Part shown: piece by piece, positions 47,204 to 59,200 of the stretch
Position numbering within the stretch: position 1 is the stretch's first letter
Layout of the letters: the number at the start of each line of letters is the position of its first letter
From: Trogon surrucura
Lineage: Eukaryota; Chordata; Aves; Trogoniformes; Trogonidae
Direction: 5' to 3'
DNA length: 64,000 nucleotides
Assembly (NCBI GenBank): GCA_020746105.1
Contig: CM036658.1
Coordinates: 29,909,099 to 29,973,098 of the forward strand
Notes under the pieces: generated by a model
Told to the model about the DNA's origin: nothing
Database searches by the model: none
Seen by the model: the letters and a program-made list of their open reading frames with translations, nothing else
Position numbers and translations under genes: made by a program

Positions 47204-48869
47204 GTTAAACTAGTTGTCTGAAATCAAATCCTACTACTGACAAATATTCAATAACATTATGTGAATGAGGGAAAAAAGTGGCAAAGAAAGCAATTCCTAG
47301 TAAAATAATAATGGTAACAATGAAAATAATTAAAAACCAAGCAACCAAGCTACAGTGAAGTATAGCTATGGGGAACAAATCCATCAATTTCTGCAAGCAC
47401 TAGAACTCCACTCTAAATGGCTAGCACGCATTACCTGAAGGTGAAAATGCTTACATCATTCACAGGTTTCTACTTTAAGGCAGATGAAACCCTGTACTTG
47501 TCCTACCACACAGTCTGAAAAAAGTCACACCAACAAGGATCCCTAGGGGCTGCTATTCATTTTGACAATGAAGAAGACTCAATGTGGGAATGGCAGAAAT
47601 GATTTAAAAACCAGTCCTGCTGCTGACTTTGTATTGTGAAGCCACTGGCCATCACCATAACTATCCATACACAGGGAAGAACAAGGTCACACAGGTGAGC
47701 ACTTGCTGTCTGTCAGTTAAGTGAGTCAGTGAAGAGACTGGTATGGCAGGGAAAAAGCAAGCTTCACGTTCAGTTTCTTATTCTGCTCACTGGACACAAA
47801 ACCACAGACCAAAAAAAGCATAACTGATTTGTAGAGACCCCTTTGCAACAAGGTTGTAGTAGCTTCAAAAGGTATATGATTCAGCACCTCAGCCAAAAGC
47901 AGTCTCAGTGCTGCAAGTGAGAGAATAAATCCAAGAGGGAGTACAGGGGAAATGTCCTTTATTGAGCCGAAACAAAACAACAACTGAGAATACTTCATTT
48001 TAATTACCTACAGATATATAAATGACAAGAACAAATAACAATTAAAAGATCTGCTGTCAATTACGTGTCTACTTCAGCTGCAAAGCTAAGAAATCGTGCT
48101 AAATGCCACACGGGATTTTATTTTCCACATCTCAGAACTACTATACCAAAATATTTGGGGATTTACTTAAACTTTCAAATATAAAATAAATCAGATGTAA
48201 ATACTTCTATAGTGGATGGCAAAAAGTTGTTTCCTTATGCACAGTTAATATTAAGATTTAGGCTTTAAATGCCAGTACACCATGATGGTTATTTTTAATT
48301 AGGGGATAAGGTTACATTTTACAATTATAGGTCTAAGATAATAAAATAAACCTACTGCACTTTCCTAAGCATCAATGGCCACAGTAGCTCATGATGAACA
48401 AAATTCATGGGCAGAAAAAAAGACTTTACATCTTTAATTTAAGTACATGGTGTGTGTTTCAAGTAATGCTCAAAATCTGCTAAGAGTCTGAATTTTATTC
48501 CCCAACATTAAGAAATACCATGAGCATACAATCAAGTTGCTTCACTTTCAAACAAATAGAACACTAACACTATATTGTTAAATCTATTTAGCATGCAGTG
48601 AGAAGCCTGGTTAAAATTTAAAGCTCAGGAAGACATATCATCTGTCATCAGCAGGAAATATCTAGTATTCAGTACTTTCATTCTCATATGCCACTGTAAC
48701 AGTGAAGTTGTACCAAAAATTAATTTGGGCTTGTAACCTTATTTACTACACACCATTAGAAAAGCACTACAGTATGTTCAGGAGCACTTCCATAATTAGG
48801 GCATCTAAGAGCTAGACTACTGAATGAAGGCAGGCAAGTCTGGTCACCAAGTCCTAGTCCTGGATCCAA

Positions 48870-49648
48870 GGTTAATGGGATGAGCTTCAACAAGGCCAAG
48901 TGCCAGGTCCTGCACTTGGGCCACAACAACCCCATGAAACACTAAAGGCTTGGGGAGGAGTGGCTGGAGAGCTGTCAGGCAGAAAGGGACCTGGGGATTC
49001 TAATAGACAAGTGGCTGAACAGGAGCCAGCAGTGTGCCCAGGTGGCCAAGAAGGCCAACAGCATCCTGGCTTGTATTAGAGATAGTGTGACCAGCAGGAG
49101 TAGGGAAGTGATTGTCCCCCTGTACTCAGCACTGGTGAGGCCGCACCTTGAGTATTGTGTTCAGTTTTGAGCACCTCAGTATAAGAGGGATATCGAGGTG
49201 TTGGAGCGAGTGCAGAGGAGGGCAACAAAGCTGGTGAAGGGCCTGGAGAATAAATCTTATGAAGAACTACTGAAGGAGCTGGGGCTGTTTAGTTTGAAGA
49301 GGAGGCAGCTGAGGGGAGACCTCCTCACTCTTTACAACTATCTGAAGGGACACTGCAGAGAGGTTAGTGCTTGCCTCTTCTCACAGGTAATTTGCGATAG
49401 AACAAGAGGGAATGGCTTCAAACTGCACTAGGGTAGGTTTAAACTGGACATCACGAAAAATTTTTTCTCAGAAAGAGTAGTCAGACACTGGAATAGTCTG
49501 CCCAGGGTGGTGGCTGAGTCACCTTCCCTGCATGTGTTTAAAGGTCATTTAGATGTGGCATTGGGGGATATGGTTTAGGGGTGAGCTTTGTAGAGTAGGG
49601 TTAATGATCCCAAGTGACTTTTCCAACCTGAATGATTCTACGGTTCTA
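48870..49648 (+). mobile_element. CR1 LINE, 5'-truncated
   Basis: It begins near [16 protein letters not shown]-type sequence and encodes [20 protein letters not shown]. It ends at CCTGAATGATTCTACGGTTCT. A stop codon interrupts the VQF-WAP block (TTTTGAGCACC near 49166). Confidence 0.92.
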
Positions 49649-50045
49649 AAGCTTATCTGGGCTAACGTCACTGCCTCTCGGTCTATCACACCTCTTCCTG
49701 CTTCTCGTGCTTCCCAGTGCCTAGCTGTGTGCCGTCTCATATTAAAGACTACATGTTCTTTGAGACAAGAACTGTGTAGTCACCCCACATTCTTCTGGCT
49801 TTTTGCATAGCCTGTGTCCTTGTCTTTTAACAGAGCTCGGTGGTACAAGCATAACCCAATTATATAATAAACATGATGCGAATAGAGTGCACTGGACTCT
49901 GGAACAGGGTCACATCTGAAGCTCTGCAGGAGATCCCCAGAACAACTGAAAATCTTTATTCATCAAATACAGATGGCATCTCCGCAGGTCATAACTGCAC
50001 AAGGAGAAAGCATTGCAGTCATAGAAAGCTTGAAGTTTCTTTTTT

Positions 50046-50110
50046 ATAGAATAGAATAGAATAGAATAGAATAGAATAGAATAGAATAGAATAGAATAGA
50101 ATAGAATAGA
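50046..50110. repeat. (ATAGA)13 microsatellite
   Basis: There are thirteen perfect ATAGA units (65 bp). They are followed directly by AATTTGAGTTGGAAGAGACC, a CR1 3'-end remnant in minus orientation (to about 50150). Confidence 0.95.
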
Positions 50111-50150
50111 AATTTGAGTTGGAAGAGACCTACAATGACCATCTAGTCAT
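50111..50150 (-). mobile_element. Short CR1 3'-end remnant
   Basis: The AGTTGGAAGAGACCTACAAT block is the CR1 terminal sequence in inverse orientation, about 40 bp. It is probably the seed of the adjacent microsatellite. Confidence 0.6.
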
Positions 50151-51293
50151 AAATAATACTAAAATTTAATACTATACATATATGCACTCTCAGAAGACCC
50201 CAACTTCTCATCCATATTCACATTCTCTTCATTATCTCTATGGCAGAAATTACTTGGATATAATCAGTAAATATCCAAGCACATGACTTCATGAACTGCA
50301 GCTCAAATGGAGGTTCATTTGCTTTTCAAGTATACCACTTCACTGTCATGCATTCAAATAAAACGACAAACTGGCATATGGTGAGATTAAATTGACATTT
50401 TTTAGTTGTATAATGGTTTGTGATACTATAATGCACTTTGAAATGCACTGGGCAACCTTCTAGGCCTCCAAAAGTGTTTTTCCTAATTACGTGAAATAAC
50501 ATTTTTTCTACTGCTTGACATGCTCGATGTTTGGATTGTCTGTTACTGTCTCTCAAGCTACTTTGTTTTATTTACTTCTTTTCTTTCTATGTAAGCCAAG
50601 AAAAATATATCATGCCAAGTAAATTAGCTGTTCAGTCAAAGTTACAATATAAAACTATAAAAGGAAGGCTCAATAGGGGCTGGTGGAGATATTACAGAGT
50701 AAAGACGAATTTTAAATAACATTTTATTGTAAGAAAAAAAAGTTAACAGTGAGGCTGAAAAATGATGTGATTTATTCCAGTGAAGGAAGGAATTCTGAGA
50801 CCAGGATTACCTTATCCCTTATCACATGTATTCAGAAGTTTTCCTGAGTTTAAAAGTTCACAGAAGCAATTTGTAATAATATGATATACCTAAAGCAAGC
50901 CAGAATAAAAGTACTGCTTTTAATCACCACACAAGTACCATCAGTGCACAAACTACACTGATAGGACAGGAAGAAGGAACATAGCAAAGGACAACAATTT
51001 TCCAAATCCAGAAAATGCTATTTTTAAAACTTAACTTCAAAAAAACTCTGCATTCCAGACATGCAGAAATAATCCACCCACAGCCTTGCAGAAGCACAAA
51101 TACTGAGCCCAGTTCTGTTCCTAATAAAGTCAATACACATTTGGCACCAGATTTAGGTAAGAACAAATCTATTTGTTCTGGCCAAACATAACTGAACCTC
51201 TCCTAGCCATCTACCTGGACCTCAAGATCTCATATTCATCCATATTGCTTGGATATAAGGCAATCCTATGGAGTCTTAAGGGAAATGAGCTGG

Positions 51294-51926
51294 CAATGTG
51301 CGCTCACAGCCCAGGAAGCCAGCTGTATCCTGGGCTGCATCAAAAGAAGCGTGGCCAGCAGGTCAAGGGAATTGATTCTCCTCCTCTACTCTTGTGAGAC
51401 CCCACCTGCAGCGCTGTGTTCAGCTCTGGAGTCCTCACCACAAGAAAGACATGGACCTGTTGGAGCAGGACCAGAGAAGGACCACAAAAAATCATGGGAT
51501 AGAACACCTCCGACACAAGAAAAGGCATGATACAAGACATAATGGTTGATGTTGTCCAGCCTGGAGCAAAGAAAGCTCCACATAGACTCTACTGCAGCCT
51601 TTCAGTACGTAAAGAGCACCTAAAGATGGGGACAGACATTTTAGCAGGGTCTGATGCAACAGGACAAGGCGTAGTGGTTTCAAGCTAAAAGAGGACAGAT
51701 TTAGACTAGATACAAGGAAGAATTTTTTTTTACAGTGAATGTGATGAGACACTGGAATAAGTTGCCCAGAGAAGTGATAGAGGCTTCATTCCTGGAAATA
51801 TCTGAGATCAGGCTGCATGGGGCTCTGAACAACTTGATCTAGTTGAAGAAGTCCCTGTTCATTGCAGGGAAGTTGGATTAGATGACCTATAAAGGTTCCT
51901 TCCAACCCAAATTATTCTCTGATTTC
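51294..51926 (+). mobile_element. Old CR1 LINE, 5'-truncated
   Basis: It encodes [20 protein letters not shown] and then frameshifted C-terminal blocks. Its degraded end is CCTTCCAACCCAAATTATTC, without a tail repeat. Confidence 0.85.
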
Positions 51927-53334
51927 AAAGAAGTCCTGTGGAGATAGGTGATAGCGTATCGTTCACCTACTTTATCTTCTACCTCGGTGAGTTGCATGGA
52001 AAATTCATCACAACTTGAGGCATTTTAACATCAAGTATTTTTAACAATTGCAGTGAGTGATGCTATGTAGTCTGTAAGTAATACATATGTCAGGATGTAC
52101 AGACTGAAGATAAAGTATGCTTATTAAGACACAGTTCCTCATGGTTTTGTAGCAGACTGAATACTTGAATACTACTCCACGTGATTTACTGCAAAAGGAA
52201 AGTGTTACTCCAAGGACGACATCTAAGCTCCAGTAAAGTGCAAGGAACCTTTCTCATTAATATCTGTGTGACTAAGCTGTCACCCATCCTAGGGCAAATA
52301 GTGTCTATTTGGCCATTAAGAAATACTTCCTTCTTGCTTTTCTAAATACTACTCCATTTAGTCCTCTCACGAATAACCATTAAATTTAATATGAAAAGAG
52401 AGTGATTTTACTTCTTCACTTCCAAAAGAAAACAGTAACCTAACAAAAACAAATCAATATTCAGGCTACTGAGTGATCTGACTAACTAAAGAGTTGTTTT
52501 TACTGTAATACAACTTGAAAGACATCTGCTTACTGTAAGCCACCCCAGATTTCTCATTAAAAACCCATCCTTTTCACTACATAATTGTATATTTTCTTCA
52601 AGATTCAAGTAGAAAGAAAACTGGACTCTAAGCATTCAGTCCAAATATATGCAGTTGAGCATTCTGGAATGAGGCCTAGAAAAACAAAATTGTTTGTTTC
52701 AATTAGCCTTGAAGGAGAAACCTTTGGAGTTGGAAATTAATAACTGCTACTTTAAAACTGAAACAACACATGTGATTTAAACATTGTACAAAAGCTAATG
52801 CACTGTCTGCTTAACTTTAATGACAGGATCAAAACAACTAAGAGGTTAACTGATTTGTTGAAAAAGAGGTATTTCATTGGCTGTATTCATTCTTCTCAGC
52901 CTTTTTTTTCCTTTTTGTTAAAGAGCATTAAATTAGTCAAACATAGAAACCATCCTGTTGTTCTACTTATTTCCACTACTACTTTCATCCCATTTACCTA
53001 AGCTGTGGAATACTGCTTCCTGCCAGCTGCTGACCCTATTTGGGCATGACCCTTCACTTGTTTAAAAAGGGTCTTTAAATGGTAACTAGTTCCGTCTTCT
53101 TTCTCAAAACTGTGCTCTGAGTATGTATGTAACCTCACGTTATCTTCAGTTACAGCTTGTTCGCAGAGTGAATTTGCTCAGTCTTCCCACTTAACACTTT
53201 GTGAAAGTGTGACTAAAATGTCAAAATGCTTCTGCTTAATGTGTTCTGCTTAATAATAGTTCTCAAATCTCCATTACAGGAAAAATACTAATGTCCATTG
53301 AAAATTACTCGTAAATGTAAAAACCAGTCATCTA

Positions 53335-56215
53335 GAGTTTCAGCTCTCTCAGCTTGTGTTCATATGAAAGAGTCTCCTGATCCTTAATCATCTATGTATC
53401 TTCACTGGTCTCGTTCCAGTTAGTCCACATCTGCCTTGTACTAGGGAGCCCAGAACTGAAACCAGGACTCCAGGTATGGTCTCATCAGGGCTGAAGAGAG
53501 GAAGGACCACCTCTCTTGTCTTGATGGCAGTACTCTGCCTAAGCATGTTTCTGGCTCATGGTCAGCTTGGTATCCATAAGAGCGTGCAAGTCGTCTCTGC
53601 AGAGCTAGTTTCCAGCCAGATGACCCCAAGCATGTACTGATGCGGTGGGTTATTCTTCTCCAGATGCAGAACTGGTGGCCTTCTGATGTCACAACATCAA
53701 TAGACAAGGGAAGAGCAACTGACGTCATTTACTTGGACCTGAGCAAAGTGTTTGATACTGTCCTGCATGACATTCTGGTCTCCAAGCTGACAAAATATGA
53801 GATTGATGGATGGACAATTCAGTGGATAAGAAATGGGCTTAATGGCCGCACCCAAAGAGTGGCTGTCAATGGGTCCCTGTCCAAGTGGACATGTGGAGGA
53901 ACAAGTGGAGTCCCTCAAGGATCAGTACTGGGACCAGTCTTGTTTAACACCTTTGTCAGCAACATGCACAGTGGCATTGAGTTTACCCTCAGTAAGTCTG
54001 CTGATGACACCAAGCTGTGTGGGGTGGCTGACACCCTGGAGGGTAGGGATGCCATCCAGAGGGACCTCGACAGGCTGGAAAGATGGGCCCAGGCCAACTT
54101 CAGGAAGTTCAACAAGACCAAGAGCAAGGTCCTCCATCTGGGTCGGGGCAATCCCAAGCACCGATATGGGCTGGGCAGTGATTGGCTTGAGAGCAGCCCT
54201 GAAGAAAAGGACTTGAGGGTACTGGTGGACAAGAAGCTCAGCATGAGCCATCAGTGTGCACCTGCAGCCCAGAAAGCCAATCATGTCCTGGGCTGCATCA
54301 AGAGGTGTGTGGCCAGCAGGTCGAGGGAGGTGACTCTCTCCCTCTGCTCCACTCTCGTGAGACCCCACCTGGAGTACTGTGTCCAGTTCTGGAGCCCACA
54401 GCACAAGAACGATATGGATGTGCTGGAGCGTGTCCAGAGAAGGGCCACGAGGATGATCAGAGGGCTGGTGCACCTCTCCTCTGAAGACAGACTGACAGTT
54501 AGGGTTGTTCAGTCTGCAGGAAAGAAGGCTCCGAGAAGACCTTATTGTGGCCTTCCAGTATCTCAAGGGGGCCTACAAGAAAGCTGGTGCGGGGCTTTTT
54601 AGGATGTTGGGTAGTGATAGGACTAGAGGGAATGGATTGAAGCTAGAGATGGATCGGTTCAGACTGGATGTTAGGAGGAAGTTCTTCACCACGAAGGTGG
54701 TGAGACACGGGCACAGATTGCCCAGAGAGGGGGTGGAACCCCCATTCCTGGAAGTTTTTAAGGCCAGGCTGGATGGGGCTCTAGGCAACCTGATCGAGTG
54801 GCGGATGTCCGTGCCCATGGCAGGGGGGTTGGAACTAGATGATCTTCAAGGTCCCTTTCCACCCTGGCAATTCTATGATTCTATGACTCTATGACTCTCC
54901 ACTTCCCTTTGTTGACCTTTGTGTGACTCCTCTCTGACCAGTCTATCAGCCTACTCAGGTCCCTGAACAGCAGGACAACTCCTGCCAGTTTTGTATCACC
55001 TGCAAACTTAATGAGACTGCACTTTCTCTCATTGCCCGTCTGTTTAACTGCTAATATGAACATAGATTTTAAGCAGTATTGGCATCAGCACTGATCACTG
55101 GGGGTGATCACTAGTGACTTGCCACCAACTAGACTTTGTGCTGCTTGCTGATCACTCAGCCCAGACAGCCTAGATCACTTAGTGGCCCAGTCACTCAGAC
55201 AGTTCTGAATCCATCTCCCTATCCGCTTACTTCAGCCAACCTTCGTCATCTTGTCTATAAGGATGTTACAGGAGAGAGTGTCAAAGGCTTAATAAACATC
55301 CACTGCTCTCCCATCATCCACCAAGCTAGACACCTAATTGCAAAACACTGTCAGGGTAGCTATGCATTGTTTCCCCTTTGTAACTCAATGTCGACTACTA
55401 CCTTCTTACACTTCATGTGTTTGGAAATGCTTTGCAGAAAGATTGTCTCCATCACCTCACTACAGATTGAGGTGAGGCTGATCAATGTAGTTTCCCCCAG
55501 GTTTTCCTTCTTGCCCTCCTTGAAGACAGGAGGGACATTTGGTCTACCATGGCCTTCCAGAGATAATGGAGAGTGGCCACATAATGACATTAGCCATCTC
55601 ACTCAGTACTCACAGGTGCAGCCTGTCAGGGCCCACGGACTTAGGTGTGTGCAGTCCAGCTGCTCCCTAACCTCGTCCTTCACCTTCTCCTCCTTCTCTT
55701 CCTCCTTCCTTGCTCCAGACCTTCTCTCCGATCTCAGGATTCCCACAACCTGTCGTACCAGCAATGACTGACACAAGACATTCAGTACCTCTGCCTTTTC
55801 TGTGTCCTTTGTCACCAGTTCCCATGGCCTGTTCAGCAGCAGGTTCATGTTTTCCGTACTCTTCCTTTTGCTGTTTATGTACTTGTATAAGCCCTTCCTG
55901 TTACCCTTCACATCCTTTGCCAGATTAAACTCCAGGTCAGCCTTGGCTTTCCTATCCATGCAAGATCAGACAACAACTCTATATTGCTCCTGGATCATCT
56001 ACCCCTGTTTCCACCTCTTATATATTTCATGCCTGAGTTCAGTCGGGAGATCCTGGCTCACCCACGCACCAAGTAGGACCGACTCCTGCCACCTATGCTT
56101 GATCTCCTGCTTGTTGGGATGGACTCTTCCTGAGCCTGGAAGTGCTCTCTGCATATCAATAAGTGCTTCCAGATTGCTTTCCCTTCCAGGCCTGCAACGC
56201 ATGGGACTCTTCTAA
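53335..56215 (-). mobile_element. CR1 LINE in two halves, split by an opposite-strand CR1
   Basis: The minus-strand halves are 53335-53666 (C-terminal, ending upstream in [12 protein letters not shown]-like sequence) and 54899-56215. The second half holds LFRDLSRLIDWSERSHTKVN, then at 55959-55603 KAKADLEFNLAKDVKGNRKG and NRPWELVTKDTEKAEVLNVL, and a linker to about 56215. The halves join within the [11 protein letters not shown]-type block, between KGKWRV and LHLEKNN. This is one of the longest and most 5' extending CR1 copies in the window. Several frameshifts show age. Confidence 0.85.
53667..54898 (+). mobile_element. CR1 LINE nested inside the minus-strand CR1
   Basis: The frame 53640-54602 covers most of the reverse transcriptase: [51 protein letters not shown] and [21 protein letters not shown] frameshift near 54500 moves the rest to another frame (RDVRRKF-like, [20 protein letters not shown]). 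The conserved F of FADD is S. It ends at ATTCTATGATTCTATGACTC. It is 1232 bp long and clearly 5'-truncated. Confidence 0.93.
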
Positions 56216-59200
56216 GCAGAACTCTGAAGAGATGTATGGATTAATACAGTTTGCTGTTATGTTAGCAATTATTTCTTTCCTAAGCATTTACTTTCTATTA
56301 TTTTGCTAGCTTATGAATTTATGTGAAACTACATAAAAGGAAGTTTATATTTTAAATGCTGGATATCATAATGCTAGTAATGTAGGACGTCCAACATTGA
56401 GAACTAAAACCAAGGCAGAGATGAAGATTAATTTTGCATTTTATAGACATTTTTACAGGTTTGCATAGTCTCAATGCATTTTGATTTTAGTGTCCTTCTT
56501 ACATACTGAATAATTTAACAGATAAAAGAGTAAAAATGAGACAATACTGTCTAAAGACTTTTTAGGGTGTATAGAAACAGAAATAACTACCAAAATAATT
56601 GTCTGCGTAATCACGATATAAACAAACTGCAATTAGGATGTACTTATCATTTCATTAAGCTGCTAATTATGATCGAGATATCCTGTTTGTTCTGCCTGTT
56701 CAAATAGAAAGAAAAACAACACACAACAAAAAACCTATTCATGAAAGCAATTCTTTATAGTGTTTCAAAAGGAAGCTGGAGCTGGTAAACACATGTTCTT
56801 ATGGGAAATTGCCATAATCCTGACTATATCCCATCAGGCTCTGAAAATATTTCTCATAAAGTCTCTTCCATAAAATCTAGAACATATGTACGACAGACTA
56901 TGTTTCACATCCTTTTAAGGAACTTGCTAGATTAACAAAGAGGGCACTACTCTTGTGTTTCCTGTGAAATGTCTGTCTTTTGCTACAGGTATTCTGCAAC
57001 GTTTGTTTTCTCTCCTATTTTCATGATTTCTGCACTTTCATCAATCTGTGAAAAAGGTCACGAAAGCTTACACCCAGACCCCTCACTGACAGCATCCCAC
57101 TGTAGGCTTCCAATGCAGTATATCCAACACATAGGCTATTGATAAATACATTTTATTACATTCATGCCATTAATCTCCTACCATTCCTCCAGGACAATTA
57201 TCAGAGAAATCAATACAGTTGTTATTTTTTATGTGGTTGCTAAGAGGTTTTGAAATTGATCTTACAGGCTTTTTATTACTATTGACTCATACGTCAAAAA
57301 GAACACAAACAGATCAACACAGCTCCCTTACTAATTGTCTTTCAGCTAAATATCTATAAGCCATTAGGGACAAATAAAAGTCACAAATTTCTGGATGGGG
57401 AACAGTAATATTCATGAAAATTTTAAAAAACCTTCATCACTTGAAAAATGCAGATTACTCTTTACATTCTAAAATGGACAGCATGATTTCCTCAGCTATT
57501 TTTGATTCACTACTTCTTCTCTGAGTATTCATCCTCTTACATCAAACAAGGCAATTCAGTTACAGAAAATGAGATTGCACTAAACATGGAAACATTCTGA
57601 ATGCAACCAGAGAAAACCACAAGAATTATCTTGAACTTTTTATTCTAAATATAGCTCTTCCATATTCCAAATCAGACACCTAGCAATTACTCTTCCTGAA
57701 GAGCTCTGTGATCCAGTATCACCTACTGTAATTATCTATTTTTACCAAACCCAGAACCAGCAGCAGTCAGAACTCTGCCAGGACCACTGTGTATGTTCTC
57801 TCTGAAAGCATGCATCATCTCCTCTCTCAACTCCTATTTTTTCCAGAATTGTTTACCAGATGGATGAACAGGCATGCCTCATTGTCTTCCAGTCACTGAA
57901 GCAATACTTTACAATTTATGCAAGTTTAAACTATGTGTTTAAAAGATAGCACAGATAAGGAGAGGGGGTGGATGCACTTCTGTTCTGTGTAATTTACTAC
58001 ATTTGTAGAAAATGGATTTAGAACCCCTCCACTCTGATTTACCAGTATTTTACTCTCACACTTATTCTGTATTGCTAGAAAGAGCTGCAGAAAATGAAGG
58101 AGAAAGAAAAAATCAGACCTTTAGTGAACATACGGAAATTTATAACCGATGCCCTCCATGTTGAAGTATCACAGATGGTAGGATTAGCTTTTAAACCAAT
58201 GTGCTTTCCTTTACCACATGCAAAAATATTGCAACAGTATTTTTAACTTTTTGGATGTCAGTTGGCCACAATGACTTGCTACTACAGCTGGAAACCAGAC
58301 CACAGATGTCCTACACTGAAGTTTAAATCTATCTCTTGGGTTTGACTCCACACTATAAATTACTAAAACAAACAGAAAAACTTCATTTGCACTTCTGTTA
58401 CTTTCCATCCAGGACTCCACTCTCCAGACAACTATTCAGAATCCCCTGCCCCATTACATGTAACTCTCTTAAAGCCCATGATTTTAAGTGTTCTGCCTAA
58501 AGGACTCAAGCTACTTCTGTGGGTGTCACTGTTAATTAAGGACACATGGAAAGGAAATGAAGGAGCCAAAAAGCAGCCTTGGTGTCTGGAAAAACACCAG
58601 AATACATGGACATGGGTGACAACAGTAGGAGAAATCAGAGCTGGATAACAGGAAATGTTTGCAGCTGAGAGAAACAGCCTAATGCCTCTTGTTAGAGCAT
58701 ATGAAGAAGCTGAGTAGCTTAAAAATCAGCCTCAAATGAATGAAAAAGTGAGGCAATGATCGCAAAATTTCAAAGGTATAGAAAAACTGAAAATACTAAC
58801 ATGGATGGGCCTACTGAGGCTGTTAAAAATACATTTCATTTTCTTTTTTATATATTCTACTCAAACTTCACTGAAAAAGAAATCATTCATACAGATATCA
58901 AACCACACAGTGAGCTAGACAGTAAGAACTAGGAAGTTCAGTAGCTGAAGATCATCAGATAGGGTCTGGTGATAAACCAGAATGAGACAACAGAGATACA
59001 CTCACATATTGACTGACTCATAATGAAGTTTTTTACTCAGCAGTAGCTTCATTTTTGTTCCACACCAACCACATTTCTGTTCACGTCACAAGAAAGCATG
59101 CCAGATCCATACAGTTCTGATGTCTGGCAAATATAAACTAATATCCAATTCTGATTTCTAGCCACTGGCCTTCACAAGTGAAATTATGCAACTATATCAC

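Noticed and set aside
53640-54602. 320-codon ORF as a possible host gene
   Set aside because: It is CR1 reverse transcriptase with a frameshift near 54500 and a CR1 tail. Its first codons come from the flanking opposite-strand CR1.
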